This document shows, in pieces, positions 19,257 to 28,164 of a DNA stretch of 64,000 nt. The first letter of the stretch is position 1, and each line of letters opens with the position of its first letter. The stretch covers positions 1 to 64,000 of the forward strand of contig NZ_WJNH01000011.1 of assembly GCF_009649735.1 (NCBI RefSeq), read 5' to 3'. Source of the stretch: Salinibacillus xinjiangensis. Its GTDB lineage: Bacteria > Bacillota > Bacilli > Bacillales > Alkalibacillaceae. Both the position numbers and the translations under genes were made by a program. Under the pieces are notes generated by a model that did not search any database, had not been told where the DNA came from, and worked only from the letters and a program-made list of their open reading frames with translations.

Positions 19257-19289
19257 ATTAAGAACCTGCTATTAAAGCAAGTTCTTAAT
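19257..19289 (-). terminator. Hairpin between gapB and speD
   Basis: ATTAAGAAC and GTTCTTAAT enclose a smaller GCT/AGC stem, followed by TTTTC on the minus strand. It would end or attenuate gapB transcription before speD. The rest of the 255-bp gap shows no other clear feature. Confidence 0.65.
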
Positions 19290-19369
19290 CACAGAAAAAG
19301 TATATAGTGTTACCACCTATTTTGCAATACATATTAGAACATTTTATCTCAAGATATATTGAAGGCTAA

Positions 19370-20407
19370 TTAAGACACTGTATGAGCTGTTTTCTGTTCT
19401 AATTTACTCCCAACAAGCTTAGCTAAATCAACCACCCGACAGGAATATCCCCATTCATTATCATACCAAGCAAGCACTTTTACCTTTTTGTCTTCTAGAA
19501 CAATTGTAGATAGTCCATCCACAATTGAGGAGTATTCAGTTGTCGTATAATCTATAGAAACTAACGGCTCATCACTATATGCCAGAATGCCATTTAATCG
19601 ATTGTTTGCCTCTTGTTTAAATGCTTCATTAATGTCATCTAAAGTTACCTCTGCATTCACGTCTACCACTAAATCCACTAATGATACATTTGGTGTCGGT
19701 ACTCGTAAAGCCATTCCATGGAGTTTCCCATTCATTTCAGGAAGAACTTCACCAATCGCTTTTGCAGCTCCAGTTGATGTGGGGATAATGGATTGTGTAC
19801 AAGAACGAGCCCTACGTAAGTCTTTGTGTGGGTTATCGATATTATTTTGATCATTTGTAAAGGCATGAACAGTTGTCATCATTCCGTTAATGATTCCAAA
19901 ATGCTCATCAAGCACCTTCACAACTGGGGCTAAGCAGTTCGTTGTACAGGAAGCATTGGAGATAACATGGTGTTTTTCTGGATCATATTGTTCTTCATTC
20001 ACACCAACTACAAAGGTTCCATCAACTTTACCCTTTCCTGGTGCCGTGATAATAACCTTTTTTGCACCTGCATCTATATGAGCAGAGGCAGTGTCGGTCG
20101 TTTTAAATTTACCTGTAGCCTCTATGACAATATCAACCTGCAATTCATCCCATGGTAACTGTTCTGGATTACGGTTGGAAACAAGCTGTACAAAATGACC
20201 ATCAACTTCGATACCATTTTGTAACGCTTTCACATCAGCATCTAATCGACCGTGAATGCTATCATATTTAATTAGGTGCGCTAATGTTTCGGCAGGATAG
20301 CTGGCATTAATCGCAACAACATCTATACTTGAATCCATAATTGCCTTGCGAAACACCATACGCCCAATTCTTCCAAATCCATTAATTGCAATTCGATGCT
20401 TATTCAT
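19370..20407 (-). CDS. gapB: NADP-dependent (gluconeogenic) glyceraldehyde-3-phosphate dehydrogenase
   Basis: This enzyme runs the GAPDH reaction in the gluconeogenic direction. Catalytic Cys sits in SNASCTTNCLAP. The nucleotide-binding loop reads AINASYPAET, where glycolytic GapA has Asp, as expected for a preference for NADP. The frame opens at 20425. The ATG at 20407 (MNKHRIAINGFG) follows GGAGGAAATG and gives 345 residues. Two CcpN-like operators overlap the promoter, predicting glucose repression. Confidence 0.95.
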   Translation of the reverse strand: MNKHRIAINGFGRIGRMVFRKAIMDSSIDVVAINASYPAETLAHLIKYDSIHGRLDADVKALQNGIEVDGHFVQLVSNRNPEQLPWDELQVDIVIEATGKFKTTDTASAHIDAGAKKVIITAPGKGKVDGTFVVGVNEEQYDPEKHHVISNASCTTNCLAPVVKVLDEHFGIINGMMTTVHAFTNDQNNIDNPHKDLRRARSCTQSIIPTSTGAAKAIGEVLPEMNGKLHGMALRVPTPNVSLVDLVVDVNAEVTLDDINEAFKQEANNRLNGILAYSDEPLVSIDYTTTEYSSIVDGLSTIVLEDKKVKVLAWYDNEWGYSCRVVDLAKLVGSKLEQKTAHTVS

Positions 20408-20429
20408 AAAACATTTCCTCCCCAACTTT

Positions 20430-20480
20430 TATGTTACACTGTTTGTTAATAGTATAACATAATGAGTTAAAATGTGTGAA
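20430..20480 (-). promoter_or_regulatory. gapB promoter with two CcpN-like operators
   Basis: A minus-strand promoter is read as TTCACA (20480-20475), 18 bases, TATACT (20456-20451). TATGTTATACT (20461-20451, minus) fits the CcpN consensus TRTGHYATAYW exactly and overlaps the -10 box. A second, inverted site TATGTTACACT (20430-20440, plus) has one mismatch. Confidence 0.65.
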
Positions 20481-20484
20481 TTAA

Positions 20485-20512
20485 AAAAACACACTTTTCC
20501 ATGTGTGTTTTT
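20485..20512. terminator. Short bidirectional terminator upstream of gapB
   Basis: AAAAACACAC pairs with GTGTGTTTTT around an 8-base loop. It would stop transcripts coming from coaE through the repeat element. Confidence 0.65.
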
Positions 20513-20544
20513 CAAATCGGTTTTTTTATTGTTTTGGGTAAAAA

Positions 20545-21134
20545 GATATAAACTGCGACGTAATTCTAGCGGGACTATTTTCAATTATTTATGATGAGTG
20601 CACAACCATCGCTACGGAAATACACTTCGCTTTCACCCAAGGGCACAAGTGCGACTTCTATTCAAACTCCCTTTGGTCGTTTTTATATTGTCTTCTTTGC
20701 CGCAGGTGAGCGGTGAGCCTCCTCGCTAACTCTGCGGGGTCTCACTTGTCTCTTTGCTCCCACGAAGAACAGGAGTTCAAGTGTCGGTGCTCTGCCACTG
20801 GACGTGGCCGTATTTAACCGACCAGGAGTCTCCCGTGTATTTCCTCCGCTATAATAGTGTCTCATTCGTTTATTTAGAGGTGAACTATTGGTTAATCAAA
20901 GGCTTTGAACCATGCAATCATTAGAACACTTCAATAGTGGAGGCAGAATACGGAGACTCCTATGGGAGGAAGCGTGGTGAAGACCCCGCAGGAAGCGGTT
21001 TTTGCTTCTGAGGAGGCTGAGGCCGTGCCCATGGAAAGCGGAGTATTCTGCCGGAACGGTATGCTTGCACTTAATATTCATCAGAACGATATAAGCACCA
21101 CTTAAGAGTCTAACAATGTCGTATTTTCTATCTA
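20545..21134 (+). repeat. Dispersed two-module element, copy 2 (both modules full)
   Basis: It fills the 770-bp gap between gapB and coaE. The left end (20545-20564, GATATAAACTGCGACGTAAT) and right end (21117-21134, TGTCGTATTTTCTATCTA) are imperfect inverted repeats. Module A (20606-20850) is a long hairpin bounded by CGGAAATACAC and GTGTATTTCC. Module B (20933-21060) is bounded by GGCAGAATACGGAG and GGAGTATTCTGCC. It lies in opposite orientation to copies 1 and 3. Open frames here (20683-20865, 20896-21081) are structural by-products and have no ribosome-binding sites. Confidence 0.88.
20770..20829 (+). repeat. Nested hairpin insertion within module A of copy 2
   Basis: CAGGAGT occurs at 20770-20776 and 20823-20829. 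Between them lies a segment with GTCGGT/ACCGAC and GCCAC/GTGGC inverted pairs. Copy 3 lacks this segment and has CAGGAGT (as ACTCCTG) only once. Confidence 0.7.
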
Positions 21135-21176
21135 ATGTAAACTATAAAAAGCAACGACTTATACGACAACAGTCTT

Positions 21177-21776
21177 TCAAATAATCTCCCATTTCTGTAA
21201 AAGCTCTAACAACTGTTCCTTTGTTTCAGATCGGGTACCATTATTATTAATAACAGCATCTGCCATGGCAGCTTTTTCTTCAACTGGAATTTGTGAATTT
21301 ATACGTTGTGACGCTTCTTCCTTTGTACTTTGGTCACGATTCATTAGTCGCTCCAGTTGTGTTTCCTCGTTAACGTATACAACAACGATCTTGTCAACAA
21401 AGTGGGTTAACTTACTTTCAAATAATAAGGGAATATCTAATACGACCCCTCGATACCCTTGTTGGATATATTGATCCCGTTGTGAGAGCATTTGACGTCT
21501 TACTTCTGGATGTACAATTTCATTGAGTTGTTTTCTCTTCTCTTCATTTCCAAAAACGATAGAACCTAATTGTTTGCGGTTTATCGTCTCGTCCTCAAAA
21601 AGAATTTCTTTTCCAAAGGTTTTTACGATTTTCTGATATGCTACTTCTCCAGGCTCCACGACATCCCTTGAGATCTGATCAGCATCCACGATGGGAAGGC
21701 CTAATTCTTTTAACATTTTTGATACTGTACTTTTTCCAGTTGCAATACTTCCTGTTAACCCAATGACAACCGTCAA
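21177..21776 (-). CDS. coaE: Dephospho-CoA kinase
   Basis: This catalyses the last step of coenzyme A synthesis, phosphorylating dephospho-CoA. The 199-residue protein has the P-loop GLTGSIATGKST at residues 6-17, the IVDADQISRDVV motif and the CoaE lid region. It is co-transcribed after ytaF (16 bp gap) at the end of the polA-mutM-ytaF-coaE run. No terminator lies directly behind it; the repeat element follows. Confidence 0.97.
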   Translation of the reverse strand: MTVVIGLTGSIATGKSTVSKMLKELGLPIVDADQISRDVVEPGEVAYQKIVKTFGKEILFEDETINRKQLGSIVFGNEEKRKQLNEIVHPEVRRQMLSQRDQYIQQGYRGVVLDIPLLFESKLTHFVDKIVVVYVNEETQLERLMNRDQSTKEEASQRINSQIPVEEKAAMADAVINNNGTRSETKEQLLELLQKWEII

Positions 21777-21792
21777 TTTTATTCCCTCACTT

Positions 21793-22437
21793 CTACGAAA
21801 TTTTCAGGACACCTAACATGATTAAAATCAAACCAGGAACAAAGGCAATTTTATCAATCCATTTCCACCTAGATAAAAAATAACCGCTTTTTGTCCCAAT
21901 GAATAAAAACAAACTGGACATGGTAGCTGTAAAGGCAGCTGTTAAAATCGGTGTAAAGCCAAAAATGGCAGCTCCAATCCCTGCCCCAAATGCATCTAAT
22001 GAAAGGGCTGTACCTAATATTATCGCTTCAATACCCTTGATATCACCAGAGGAATCCATGTCTGCTCGATTTGGATTTTTAAGGATTTGAATTACAATTC
22101 CGAGCGATTTAATTTCCCATTTAAAAATAAACGCATTTGTATCACTAGCTGTTTCACTATTTTTACGATGATCTCGAACAAACTGATAAACAACCCATAG
22201 GCCAATTCCAATAAAAAGCACTCCACCGATTAAATCTGCGATGTGAGGAGAAAAAATCGCGGCAAGCCTTTCACCTATGAGCATGGCAACTAAAAATACA
22301 ATTGCTGTAACACAGCCGATAGATATAAGGGATTTTATTGGAATTGTAATTTTGCGTAATCCGAAAGTAAAACCAGCTGTAAAACTATCTAAACTGACTG
22401 CAAAGCTGAGCAAAAATAAAGTCAACCATTCTACCAT
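21793..22437 (-). CDS. ytaF: Sporulation membrane protein YtaF (MntP-like)
   Basis: A 214-residue protein with six predicted transmembrane helices, built as two three-helix halves. The repeated signature is SFAVSLDSFTAG in the first half and GTALSLDAFGAG in the second, as in the MntP manganese exporter family. The polar mid-loop is larger than in MntP. B. subtilis YtaF is linked to sporulation. Transport of a cation is an inference from the family only. Confidence 0.88.
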   Translation of the reverse strand: MVEWLTLFLLSFAVSLDSFTAGFTFGLRKITIPIKSLISIGCVTAIVFLVAMLIGERLAAIFSPHIADLIGGVLFIGIGLWVVYQFVRDHRKNSETASDTNAFIFKWEIKSLGIVIQILKNPNRADMDSSGDIKGIEAIILGTALSLDAFGAGIGAAIFGFTPILTAAFTATMSSLFLFIGTKSGYFLSRWKWIDKIAFVPGLILIMLGVLKIS

Positions 22438-22515
22438 ATGAACTGGCTCCCTCCTGCGACAAATCTAGGGTATTATATGGAGAAAGCCAATCCAGTGTGC
22501 TCTTAAAGGGTCTGC

Positions 22516-23346
22516 TTAGTGTAGTTTCTGACAATGAGGACAAAGGTGTGTCCCTCGACCTCCAACTTTTATCTTTTCAATTAGGCTTTGACACTTTTTG
22601 CATTCCTCACCTTTACGCCCATACACAAACAATTGAAGCTGGAACATACCAATTTCACCTAGGCTATTTAAGTAGGACCTTATCGTTGTACCCCCAGCAT
22701 CAATTGCATCCTGTAATGTTTGCACAATTTCAGTTGCCAGTTTTTCACACTCTCTTCTCGTAAGTTGTCGAGCTGGGCGTAGTGGATGAATGCCACTGCG
22801 AAACAATGCTTCATCCACATATATGTTTCCAAGTCCTGTAACCACCGATTGATCCAATAAAACATTTTTAATCACTCGGGTTGTCTTTTGGAAACGGTCA
22901 TGTAAATATTCAGGTGAAAACCGCTCCTCAAATGGTTCAGGGCCCAATTTATTTAACGGAGGAAGAGAAAATTCCCTTCCCTTTTCATAAAGATGCATCG
23001 TTCCAAACTTTCTTACATCCTTATACCTTAATTCTGAACCATCAGTGAAGTGGAAGATGACATGGGTGTGCGGCTCAATCTCGTCATGTTGCTGATGAAC
23101 CGCATATTTCCCTTCCATACGCAAATGAGAAATAAGCACATGATGGTCTAGATTAAAAATGAGAAACTTTCCTTTTCTACCAACTTCATATATGGTTTGA
23201 TCAATCAATTCAGCCGAGAAGGCTTCAACCTCTTTGGGATATTGAATGATATTCTCCCAGTAAACTGTTACATCCTTTATCGTCTTTCCTAATATTATTT
23301 TATTTAACGTTTTTTTTACCGTTTCGACCTCTGGTAATTCTGGCAT
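22516..23346 (-). CDS. mutM: Formamidopyrimidine-DNA glycosylase
   Basis: A base-excision repair enzyme removing 8-oxoguanine and FaPy lesions with beta/delta AP-lyase activity. Pro2 nucleophile and Glu3 are in MPELPEVETVKKTL. The conserved Lys region is RYKDVRKFGTMHLY. A C-terminal zinc finger (CKKCQSLIEKIKV to CPHCQKLH) is complete. At 276 residues the length is normal. It starts 18 bp after the polA stop, matching the B. subtilis polA-mutM-coaE order. Confidence 0.97.
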   Translation of the reverse strand: MPELPEVETVKKTLNKIILGKTIKDVTVYWENIIQYPKEVEAFSAELIDQTIYEVGRKGKFLIFNLDHHVLISHLRMEGKYAVHQQHDEIEPHTHVIFHFTDGSELRYKDVRKFGTMHLYEKGREFSLPPLNKLGPEPFEERFSPEYLHDRFQKTTRVIKNVLLDQSVVTGLGNIYVDEALFRSGIHPLRPARQLTRRECEKLATEIVQTLQDAIDAGGTTIRSYLNSLGEIGMFQLQLFVYGRKGEECKKCQSLIEKIKVGGRGTHLCPHCQKLH

Positions 23347-23364
23347 TCTGTACGCTCCTTAATC

Positions 23365-26001
23365 TTACTTCGCGTCAAACCATGTGGAACCATAGGCAAA
23401 ATCAACCTTTAAAGGTACTTCTAATTCCACTGCATTTTCCATTACCTCTGATACTACTTTTTGAATGGATTCAAGCTCATGCTTTGGAACTTCTAAAATC
23501 AATTCATCGTGTACCTGAAGTAACAGCTTAGCTTCAAATTTCTCTTCCTCTAAACGAGCGGCTAAATCAATCATCGCTTTTTTGATAATGTCTGCCGCAC
23601 TACCTTGAATTGGCGTGTTCATCGCTGTACGCTCAGCGAAGCTACGCTTATTAAAGTTTCGTGCTGTAATATCAGGCAAGTAACGTCGTCGGTTCATAAG
23701 AGTGGTCACATAGCCATTTTGTTTGGCTTCTTTTACAATCTCATCCATATATTCCTTCACACCTGGGAAGCTTTCAAAGTACTTTTCAATAAATTGTTTA
23801 GCTTCTTTTCTGGTGATCCCAAGACTCTGACTAAGGCCATAATCACTAATCCCGTATACGATCCCAAAGTTTACGGCCTTTGCATGGCGACGCATATTAG
23901 CCGTCACTTCATCATGCTCTACGTTAAATACGTCCATAGCCGTTTTCGTATGAATATCCATTCCATCTTTAAAGGCCTTGACCAGTTTTTCATCTCCAGC
24001 AATATGAGCTAACACTCTTAGCTCGATCTGAGAGTAATCGCCTGCAAAAATAACCCAGTCTTCTTTCGATGGAATAAAGGCCTGGCGAATCTTTCTCCCT
24101 TCCTCCAAGCGGATTGGAATGTTTTGGAGGTTTGGGTCTGTTGAACTTAAACGACCAGTTTGGGTAAGAGCTTGATTAAAACGCGTATGAATTTTTCCTT
24201 CCTCTTTGTCTACTACCTTTAAAAGTCCTTCAATGTATGTAGATTGAAGTTTACCTAGCTGACGGTATAGCAAAAGCTTGGGCATGATTTCATGCTTGTC
24301 CTTTAACTGCTCTAGCACATCGGCTGCAGTTGAATAACCTGTTTTCGTCTTTTTAATGACAGGAAGCTCTAATTTTTCAAATAAGATTACACCTAATTGC
24401 TTAGGTGAATTAATGTTAAAGGTTTCACCTGCTAATTCATATATTTCTTCTTCCAATGTCTTTAGGCGCCCTTTAAGCTCTTCACCCATCTCTTCAATAC
24501 GGTCTATATCTACTTGTACACCAAAGTACTCCATTTCACCTAAAACAGTGGCTAATGGAAGCTCTAGATCCACATACAGATGATATTGATCGTTTTGATC
24601 GAGTTGTTCGATAACCGTGTCCTTTAATTGGTAAACGGCATCTGCCTTTCTTACAACATGCTCAGCCATTACCTCTATCCCAGGTACACTTTGTTTAGCG
24701 CCTTTTCCATAAACCTCTTCATCATACTTCATATTTCTGTTATTCATTCGGTGACTAATGGAAGGGACGTCATGATGATTTTCTGCAGGGTTTACAATGT
24801 ATGATGCTAGTAAAAGGTCAAATGTAATTCCCCTAATATCAATTCCTTGTTTCTTTAAAGCAACCGTCACAGCCTTGGCATCAAATAAATACTTTTCCTT
24901 CCCTTCATCCTCAGCCCATTCTTTAAATAGAGGTGATTCGATTGCTAATTCTACCGGAATGAAATATTTACCTTTTTCATTCACAATCCCAAAACCTAAG
25001 ATTTCACCATAGTAGTAATGTTCTTCTAGCATTTCTAAAAAGATCGCATCCTTACCTGTGAACATATCTGCTGAAACCTCATCAACAATGGTAAATTCGA
25101 TTTCATCCAATACAGCTTCCTCTGATTCTTCACCCTCTTTAGTCTCAATCCGACTTAATAATGAATGAAAACCAAGCTCCTTAAAGAATGACAATACCTT
25201 TTGTGAGTTATAGCCTTCGTATGTAGCATCCTCTAAATTCACTGTAATTGGCGACTCACGTTCAATGGTAGCAAGCTCTCTACTCATGAATGCGTCGTCT
25301 TTATGGTTTTCTAGCTTCTCTTTCAATTTTTTGCCGCTAACTTGATCAAGGTTTTCATAAATCCCATCCAGAGTATCAAATTGCTTTAGTAGCTTAACAG
25401 CTGTTTTTTCCCCGATCCCTGGAATTCCTGGGATATTATCAGAGCTATCTCCCATTAGCGCCTTCATATCCACCACTTGATCAGGTCGAATACCTATTTT
25501 TTCCTCTAAAAACTGTGGCGTATAATTCTCGACATTCGTAATTCCCTTTTTCGTTAGCGTAACATCTACCTGTTGATCTACTAGTTGTAGTAAATCCCGG
25601 TCTCCTGAGATCACTTTAACCGCCATCTTTTTCTCTTCTCCGACTTTAGACAGTGTTCCAATAATGTCATCAGCCTCATATTGATCTAATTCATAGTGAC
25701 GAATATCAAAGTTTCCTAAAAGCTCCTTTACAAGAGGAAATTGTTCCGACAACTCAGGTGGTGTTTTTTGTCGGCCACCTTTATACTCCGTGTAGGTCTT
25801 ATGTCGAAACGTTGTTTTTCCCGCATCAAAGGCAACAAGAACATGGGAGGGCTTTTCCTCTTCTAAAATCTTCAAGAGCATAGTAGTAAAACCATACACC
25901 GCGTTTGTATAAACACCTTTATCATTATTTAACAGCGGGAGGGCGAAAAAAGCGCGGTATAATATACTATTTCCATCAATCAATACTAATTTATCAGACA
26001 T
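23365..26001 (-). CDS. polA: DNA polymerase I
   Basis: Fills gaps after repair and Okazaki fragment processing. The N-terminal 5' nuclease domain (LIDGNSILYRAFFALP and MGDSSDNIPGIPGIG) spans residues 1-290. The 3'-5' proofreading domain is degenerate as in Bacillus. The polymerase domain shows DYSQIELRVLAHIAGD, RRHAKAVNFGIVYGISDYGL and LLQVHDELILEVP. The frame opens at 26010. The ATG at 26001 (MSDKLVLIDG) has GGAG 8 bases upstream, giving 878 residues. It follows hflC after a terminator-like hairpin. Confidence 0.97.
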   Translation of the reverse strand: MSDKLVLIDGNSILYRAFFALPLLNNDKGVYTNAVYGFTTMLLKILEEEKPSHVLVAFDAGKTTFRHKTYTEYKGGRQKTPPELSEQFPLVKELLGNFDIRHYELDQYEADDIIGTLSKVGEEKKMAVKVISGDRDLLQLVDQQVDVTLTKKGITNVENYTPQFLEEKIGIRPDQVVDMKALMGDSSDNIPGIPGIGEKTAVKLLKQFDTLDGIYENLDQVSGKKLKEKLENHKDDAFMSRELATIERESPITVNLEDATYEGYNSQKVLSFFKELGFHSLLSRIETKEGEESEEAVLDEIEFTIVDEVSADMFTGKDAIFLEMLEEHYYYGEILGFGIVNEKGKYFIPVELAIESPLFKEWAEDEGKEKYLFDAKAVTVALKKQGIDIRGITFDLLLASYIVNPAENHHDVPSISHRMNNRNMKYDEEVYGKGAKQSVPGIEVMAEHVVRKADAVYQLKDTVIEQLDQNDQYHLYVDLELPLATVLGEMEYFGVQVDIDRIEEMGEELKGRLKTLEEEIYELAGETFNINSPKQLGVILFEKLELPVIKKTKTGYSTAADVLEQLKDKHEIMPKLLLYRQLGKLQSTYIEGLLKVVDKEEGKIHTRFNQALTQTGRLSSTDPNLQNIPIRLEEGRKIRQAFIPSKEDWVIFAGDYSQIELRVLAHIAGDEKLVKAFKDGMDIHTKTAMDVFNVEHDEVTANMRRHAKAVNFGIVYGISDYGLSQSLGITRKEAKQFIEKYFESFPGVKEYMDEIVKEAKQNGYVTTLMNRRRYLPDITARNFNKRSFAERTAMNTPIQGSAADIIKKAMIDLAARLEEEKFEAKLLLQVHDELILEVPKHELESIQKVVSEVMENAVELEVPLKVDFAYGSTWFDAK

Positions 26002-26085
26002 CCATTTCACTCCTTTATATTCCCAGGGAAATACTAGTAAAAGTTAACCCTTCTACTTTACGCTTAAATTAAAATGACAAAAAAT

Positions 26086-26143
26086 AAGACGTTTCCTTCC
26101 TTCTATATTATCATGTATTTCATGAGAAGGAAAAAAACGCCTT
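26086..26143 (-). terminator. Terminator after hflC
   Basis: An interrupted long stem (AAGGCGTTT...CCTTCT paired with AGAAGG...AAACGTCTT) followed by ATTTTTTG on the minus strand. Confidence 0.65.
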
Positions 26144-26148
26144 TTTAT

Positions 26149-27081
26149 TTATTCTTCTATTTCAAAATAACCTAATAAAGCTCTTGCATATGGTGAATCA
26201 TGTGGCAAGATAATGGTTGTTTTATCATTTACTGTAGACTTATAGGATTCTAAAGTACGATATAAGCGGTAAAATTCAGCGTCTTTTTTGAAGGCTTCAT
26301 TATAAATTTGAGCAGCTTCCTGCTCCCCTTCAGCGCGAATTTGTTCGGCATCTGCCTTCGCTTTCGATAGCATCTCTTTTACTTCACGATCAGCAGCAGC
26401 AATGATTCGATTTTTCTCCGCCTCACCCTTAGATAAATACTCCTGTGCTTTAGATTCCCGCTCTGAAATCATTCGGGTATAGACAGATTGTTCGTTATCC
26501 TCTGGTAGGTCTGTACGCTTAACACGAACATCCTGAACTTGAGCCCCATATTCACTTAGTAGTTCATTTACTTGGTCAGTAATCCGTGAATTTAAATTTC
26601 CGCGTTGGGATTTTTCATCATTGATGATCTCTTCATAATTCATTTGACCAAGTTCACTTCTTACAGTAGAAAAGATAAATTCACCCATACGAGCTTGTGC
26701 ATTCACTACGGTTTTTGCGTTGTTTATCATTTTGCTTGGATCAGTAATATGCCATACAGCATAGTTATCAATAATGATGCGCTTCTTATCTAATGTATTA
26801 ATTTCTTGTTCTTCCATATCGTATACTAGATATTTATTTGGGAGAACCGTTGCCGTTTGAATAAATGGCACTTTAAAATGGAGGCCTGGTTCTGACTCAA
26901 TCCGGACCACTTCACCAAATTGCCGTACGACTCTATATTCCCCCTCTTTTGTGATCATGATACTATTTAATAACGTTACCAACAAGAGAATAATGAATAA
27001 GAGTGAAATCCCCGTTTTAAAATATTTTCGATAATTAAATGGCTTTGACGACTTCATTTCATAAACATTTTCATCACTCAT
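26149..27081 (-). CDS. hflC: HflC-like SPFH/prohibitin membrane protein
   Basis: Partner of HflK in a membrane-anchored SPFH complex that modulates FtsH protease in other bacteria. There is one N-terminal transmembrane helix (ISLLFIILLLVTLLNSIMI), then the SPFH domain (TKEGEYRVVRQFGEVVRI) and a long helical, charged coiled coil (SKGEAEKNRIIAAADREV). The frame opens at 27093. The ATG at 27081 follows GGAAGGTGGGG and overlaps the hflK stop by 8 bases, which implies translational coupling. Length is 310 residues. The pair is driven by a sigma-W-type promoter. Confidence 0.88.
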   Translation of the reverse strand: MSDENVYEMKSSKPFNYRKYFKTGISLLFIILLLVTLLNSIMITKEGEYRVVRQFGEVVRIESEPGLHFKVPFIQTATVLPNKYLVYDMEEQEINTLDKKRIIIDNYAVWHITDPSKMINNAKTVVNAQARMGEFIFSTVRSELGQMNYEEIINDEKSQRGNLNSRITDQVNELLSEYGAQVQDVRVKRTDLPEDNEQSVYTRMISERESKAQEYLSKGEAEKNRIIAAADREVKEMLSKAKADAEQIRAEGEQEAAQIYNEAFKKDAEFYRLYRTLESYKSTVNDKTTIILPHDSPYARALLGYFEIEE

Positions 27082-28036
27082 TTTGATCCCCACCTTCCTC
27101 TTGTGGAACTACCCTTTGATTGTTTTGGTTATTATTTGGACCTAATGGTAGGTACTGCATCGTGTTCCCGTCTTCATTTAATATATAGATTTGTGCATTC
27201 GGAAGTACATCCTCTAATGTTTCAATCACGAGTCGGTCCCTCGTTACATTAGGTGCGTTTTGATACTCTTTGTATAAGGCATTAAACCGAGATACAGCCC
27301 CTCTCGCTTCTTCAATCCTTGCAATTTTATCTCCTTCTGCACGAGTAATAATTGCATCCTTTTCCCCTAAAGCTTCCTCGACGTTTTGATTTTCATATTT
27401 TCTTGCTTCATTAATTTTTGTGTTCATGGTTTCTCTAGCATCTGTTACCTTTGTGAAGGCTGTTCGAACCTCTTCATTTGGTAAGTCAACCTCCTGTAGC
27501 TTCACATCAACGATTGAGATACCTATATCATATTCATTAATTAAATCTGTAAGTAATGTACGAACATCATTTTCAATCACAGCTTTTCCAGAAGTTAACG
27601 CATCATCAATTAAGGATGTACCAATGATTCCTCTTAGAGATGCTGAGGTAGCGTTCTCTAGAGTACCCTCTGGATCTGTTGAATTAAACAGATATTTAGC
27701 AGGATCAGTTATTCTCCACTGTACAACTAAATCCGCTAAGACAATATTTTCATCTCCTGTGATCATTCGAATGACATCAGAGTCTTCTCGTTCATCAGGA
27801 CTATACCCAAAGTCTAAACTAAACGTTTCTTGCGATAATGTTTCTACAGATTGTATCGGCCAGGGCAGTTTAAAGTGTAAACCAGGTTCAGTATTGGTTT
27901 CCTCTGCCTTACCAAAAGTGATAACCACAGCTTGTTCAGATTCATCAACTGTGTACCAGCTAGTCGCTAAAGATAATCCTAAAATGATAAGTACGATTGT
28001 GGCGCCAATCCACATATAAATGCGACGTAAATTCAT
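27074..28036 (-). CDS. hflK: HflK-like SPFH/prohibitin membrane protein
   Basis: Forms the SPFH pair with the following HflC-like protein. A single N-terminal membrane anchor (IGATIVLIILGLSLATSW) is followed by an SPFH domain (ESEQAVVITFGKAEETNTEP) and a helical tail ending in an Asn/Gln-rich, acidic C-terminus (NNNQNNQRVVPQEEGGDQNE). At 320 residues it is shorter than the E. coli protein. It sits between phoR and polA, where B. subtilis has nothing. A perfect sigma-W promoter (28111-28086) lies about 50 bases before the ATG. Confidence 0.88.
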   Translation of the reverse strand: MNLRRIYMWIGATIVLIILGLSLATSWYTVDESEQAVVITFGKAEETNTEPGLHFKLPWPIQSVETLSQETFSLDFGYSPDEREDSDVIRMITGDENIVLADLVVQWRITDPAKYLFNSTDPEGTLENATSASLRGIIGTSLIDDALTSGKAVIENDVRTLLTDLINEYDIGISIVDVKLQEVDLPNEEVRTAFTKVTDARETMNTKINEARKYENQNVEEALGEKDAIITRAEGDKIARIEEARGAVSRFNALYKEYQNAPNVTRDRLVIETLEDVLPNAQIYILNEDGNTMQYLPLGPNNNQNNQRVVPQEEGGDQNE

Positions 28037-28085
28037 TTCGTGCCCCCCTAAAATATCTTCTATTTTTATATCTCTCTATAGTCTT

Positions 28086-28111
28086 TACGAATGAGGGTTC
28101 ATAAGGTTTCA
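28086..28111 (-). promoter_or_regulatory. Sigma-W-type promoter of hflK-hflC
   Basis: On the minus strand TGAAAC (28111-28106), exactly 16 bases, CGTA (28089-28086). It lies between the phoR terminator and the hflK ribosome-binding site (GGGGGG). Confidence 0.82.
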
Positions 28112-28122
28112 ATTTTCTTATA

Positions 28123-28151
28123 CGAAAAAAACAGAGGATTAATCCTCTGTT
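28123..28151 (-). terminator. Terminator of the phoPR operon
   Basis: The perfect 22-base palindrome built from AACAGAGGATT and its complement is followed by seven T on the minus strand, 14 bases after phoR. Confidence 0.88.
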
Positions 28152-28164
28152 AGAATGATTTTAT

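Noticed and set aside
20683-21081. Two open frames (20683-20865 and 20896-21081) inside element copy 2
   Set aside because: They coincide with the long hairpin modules, have no ribosome-binding sites and are not preserved in the other copies.
27420-28019. 199-residue plus-strand frame opposite hflK
   Set aside because: It is a shadow of the real SPFH gene; its Ser/Thr-rich composition is typical of antisense frames.
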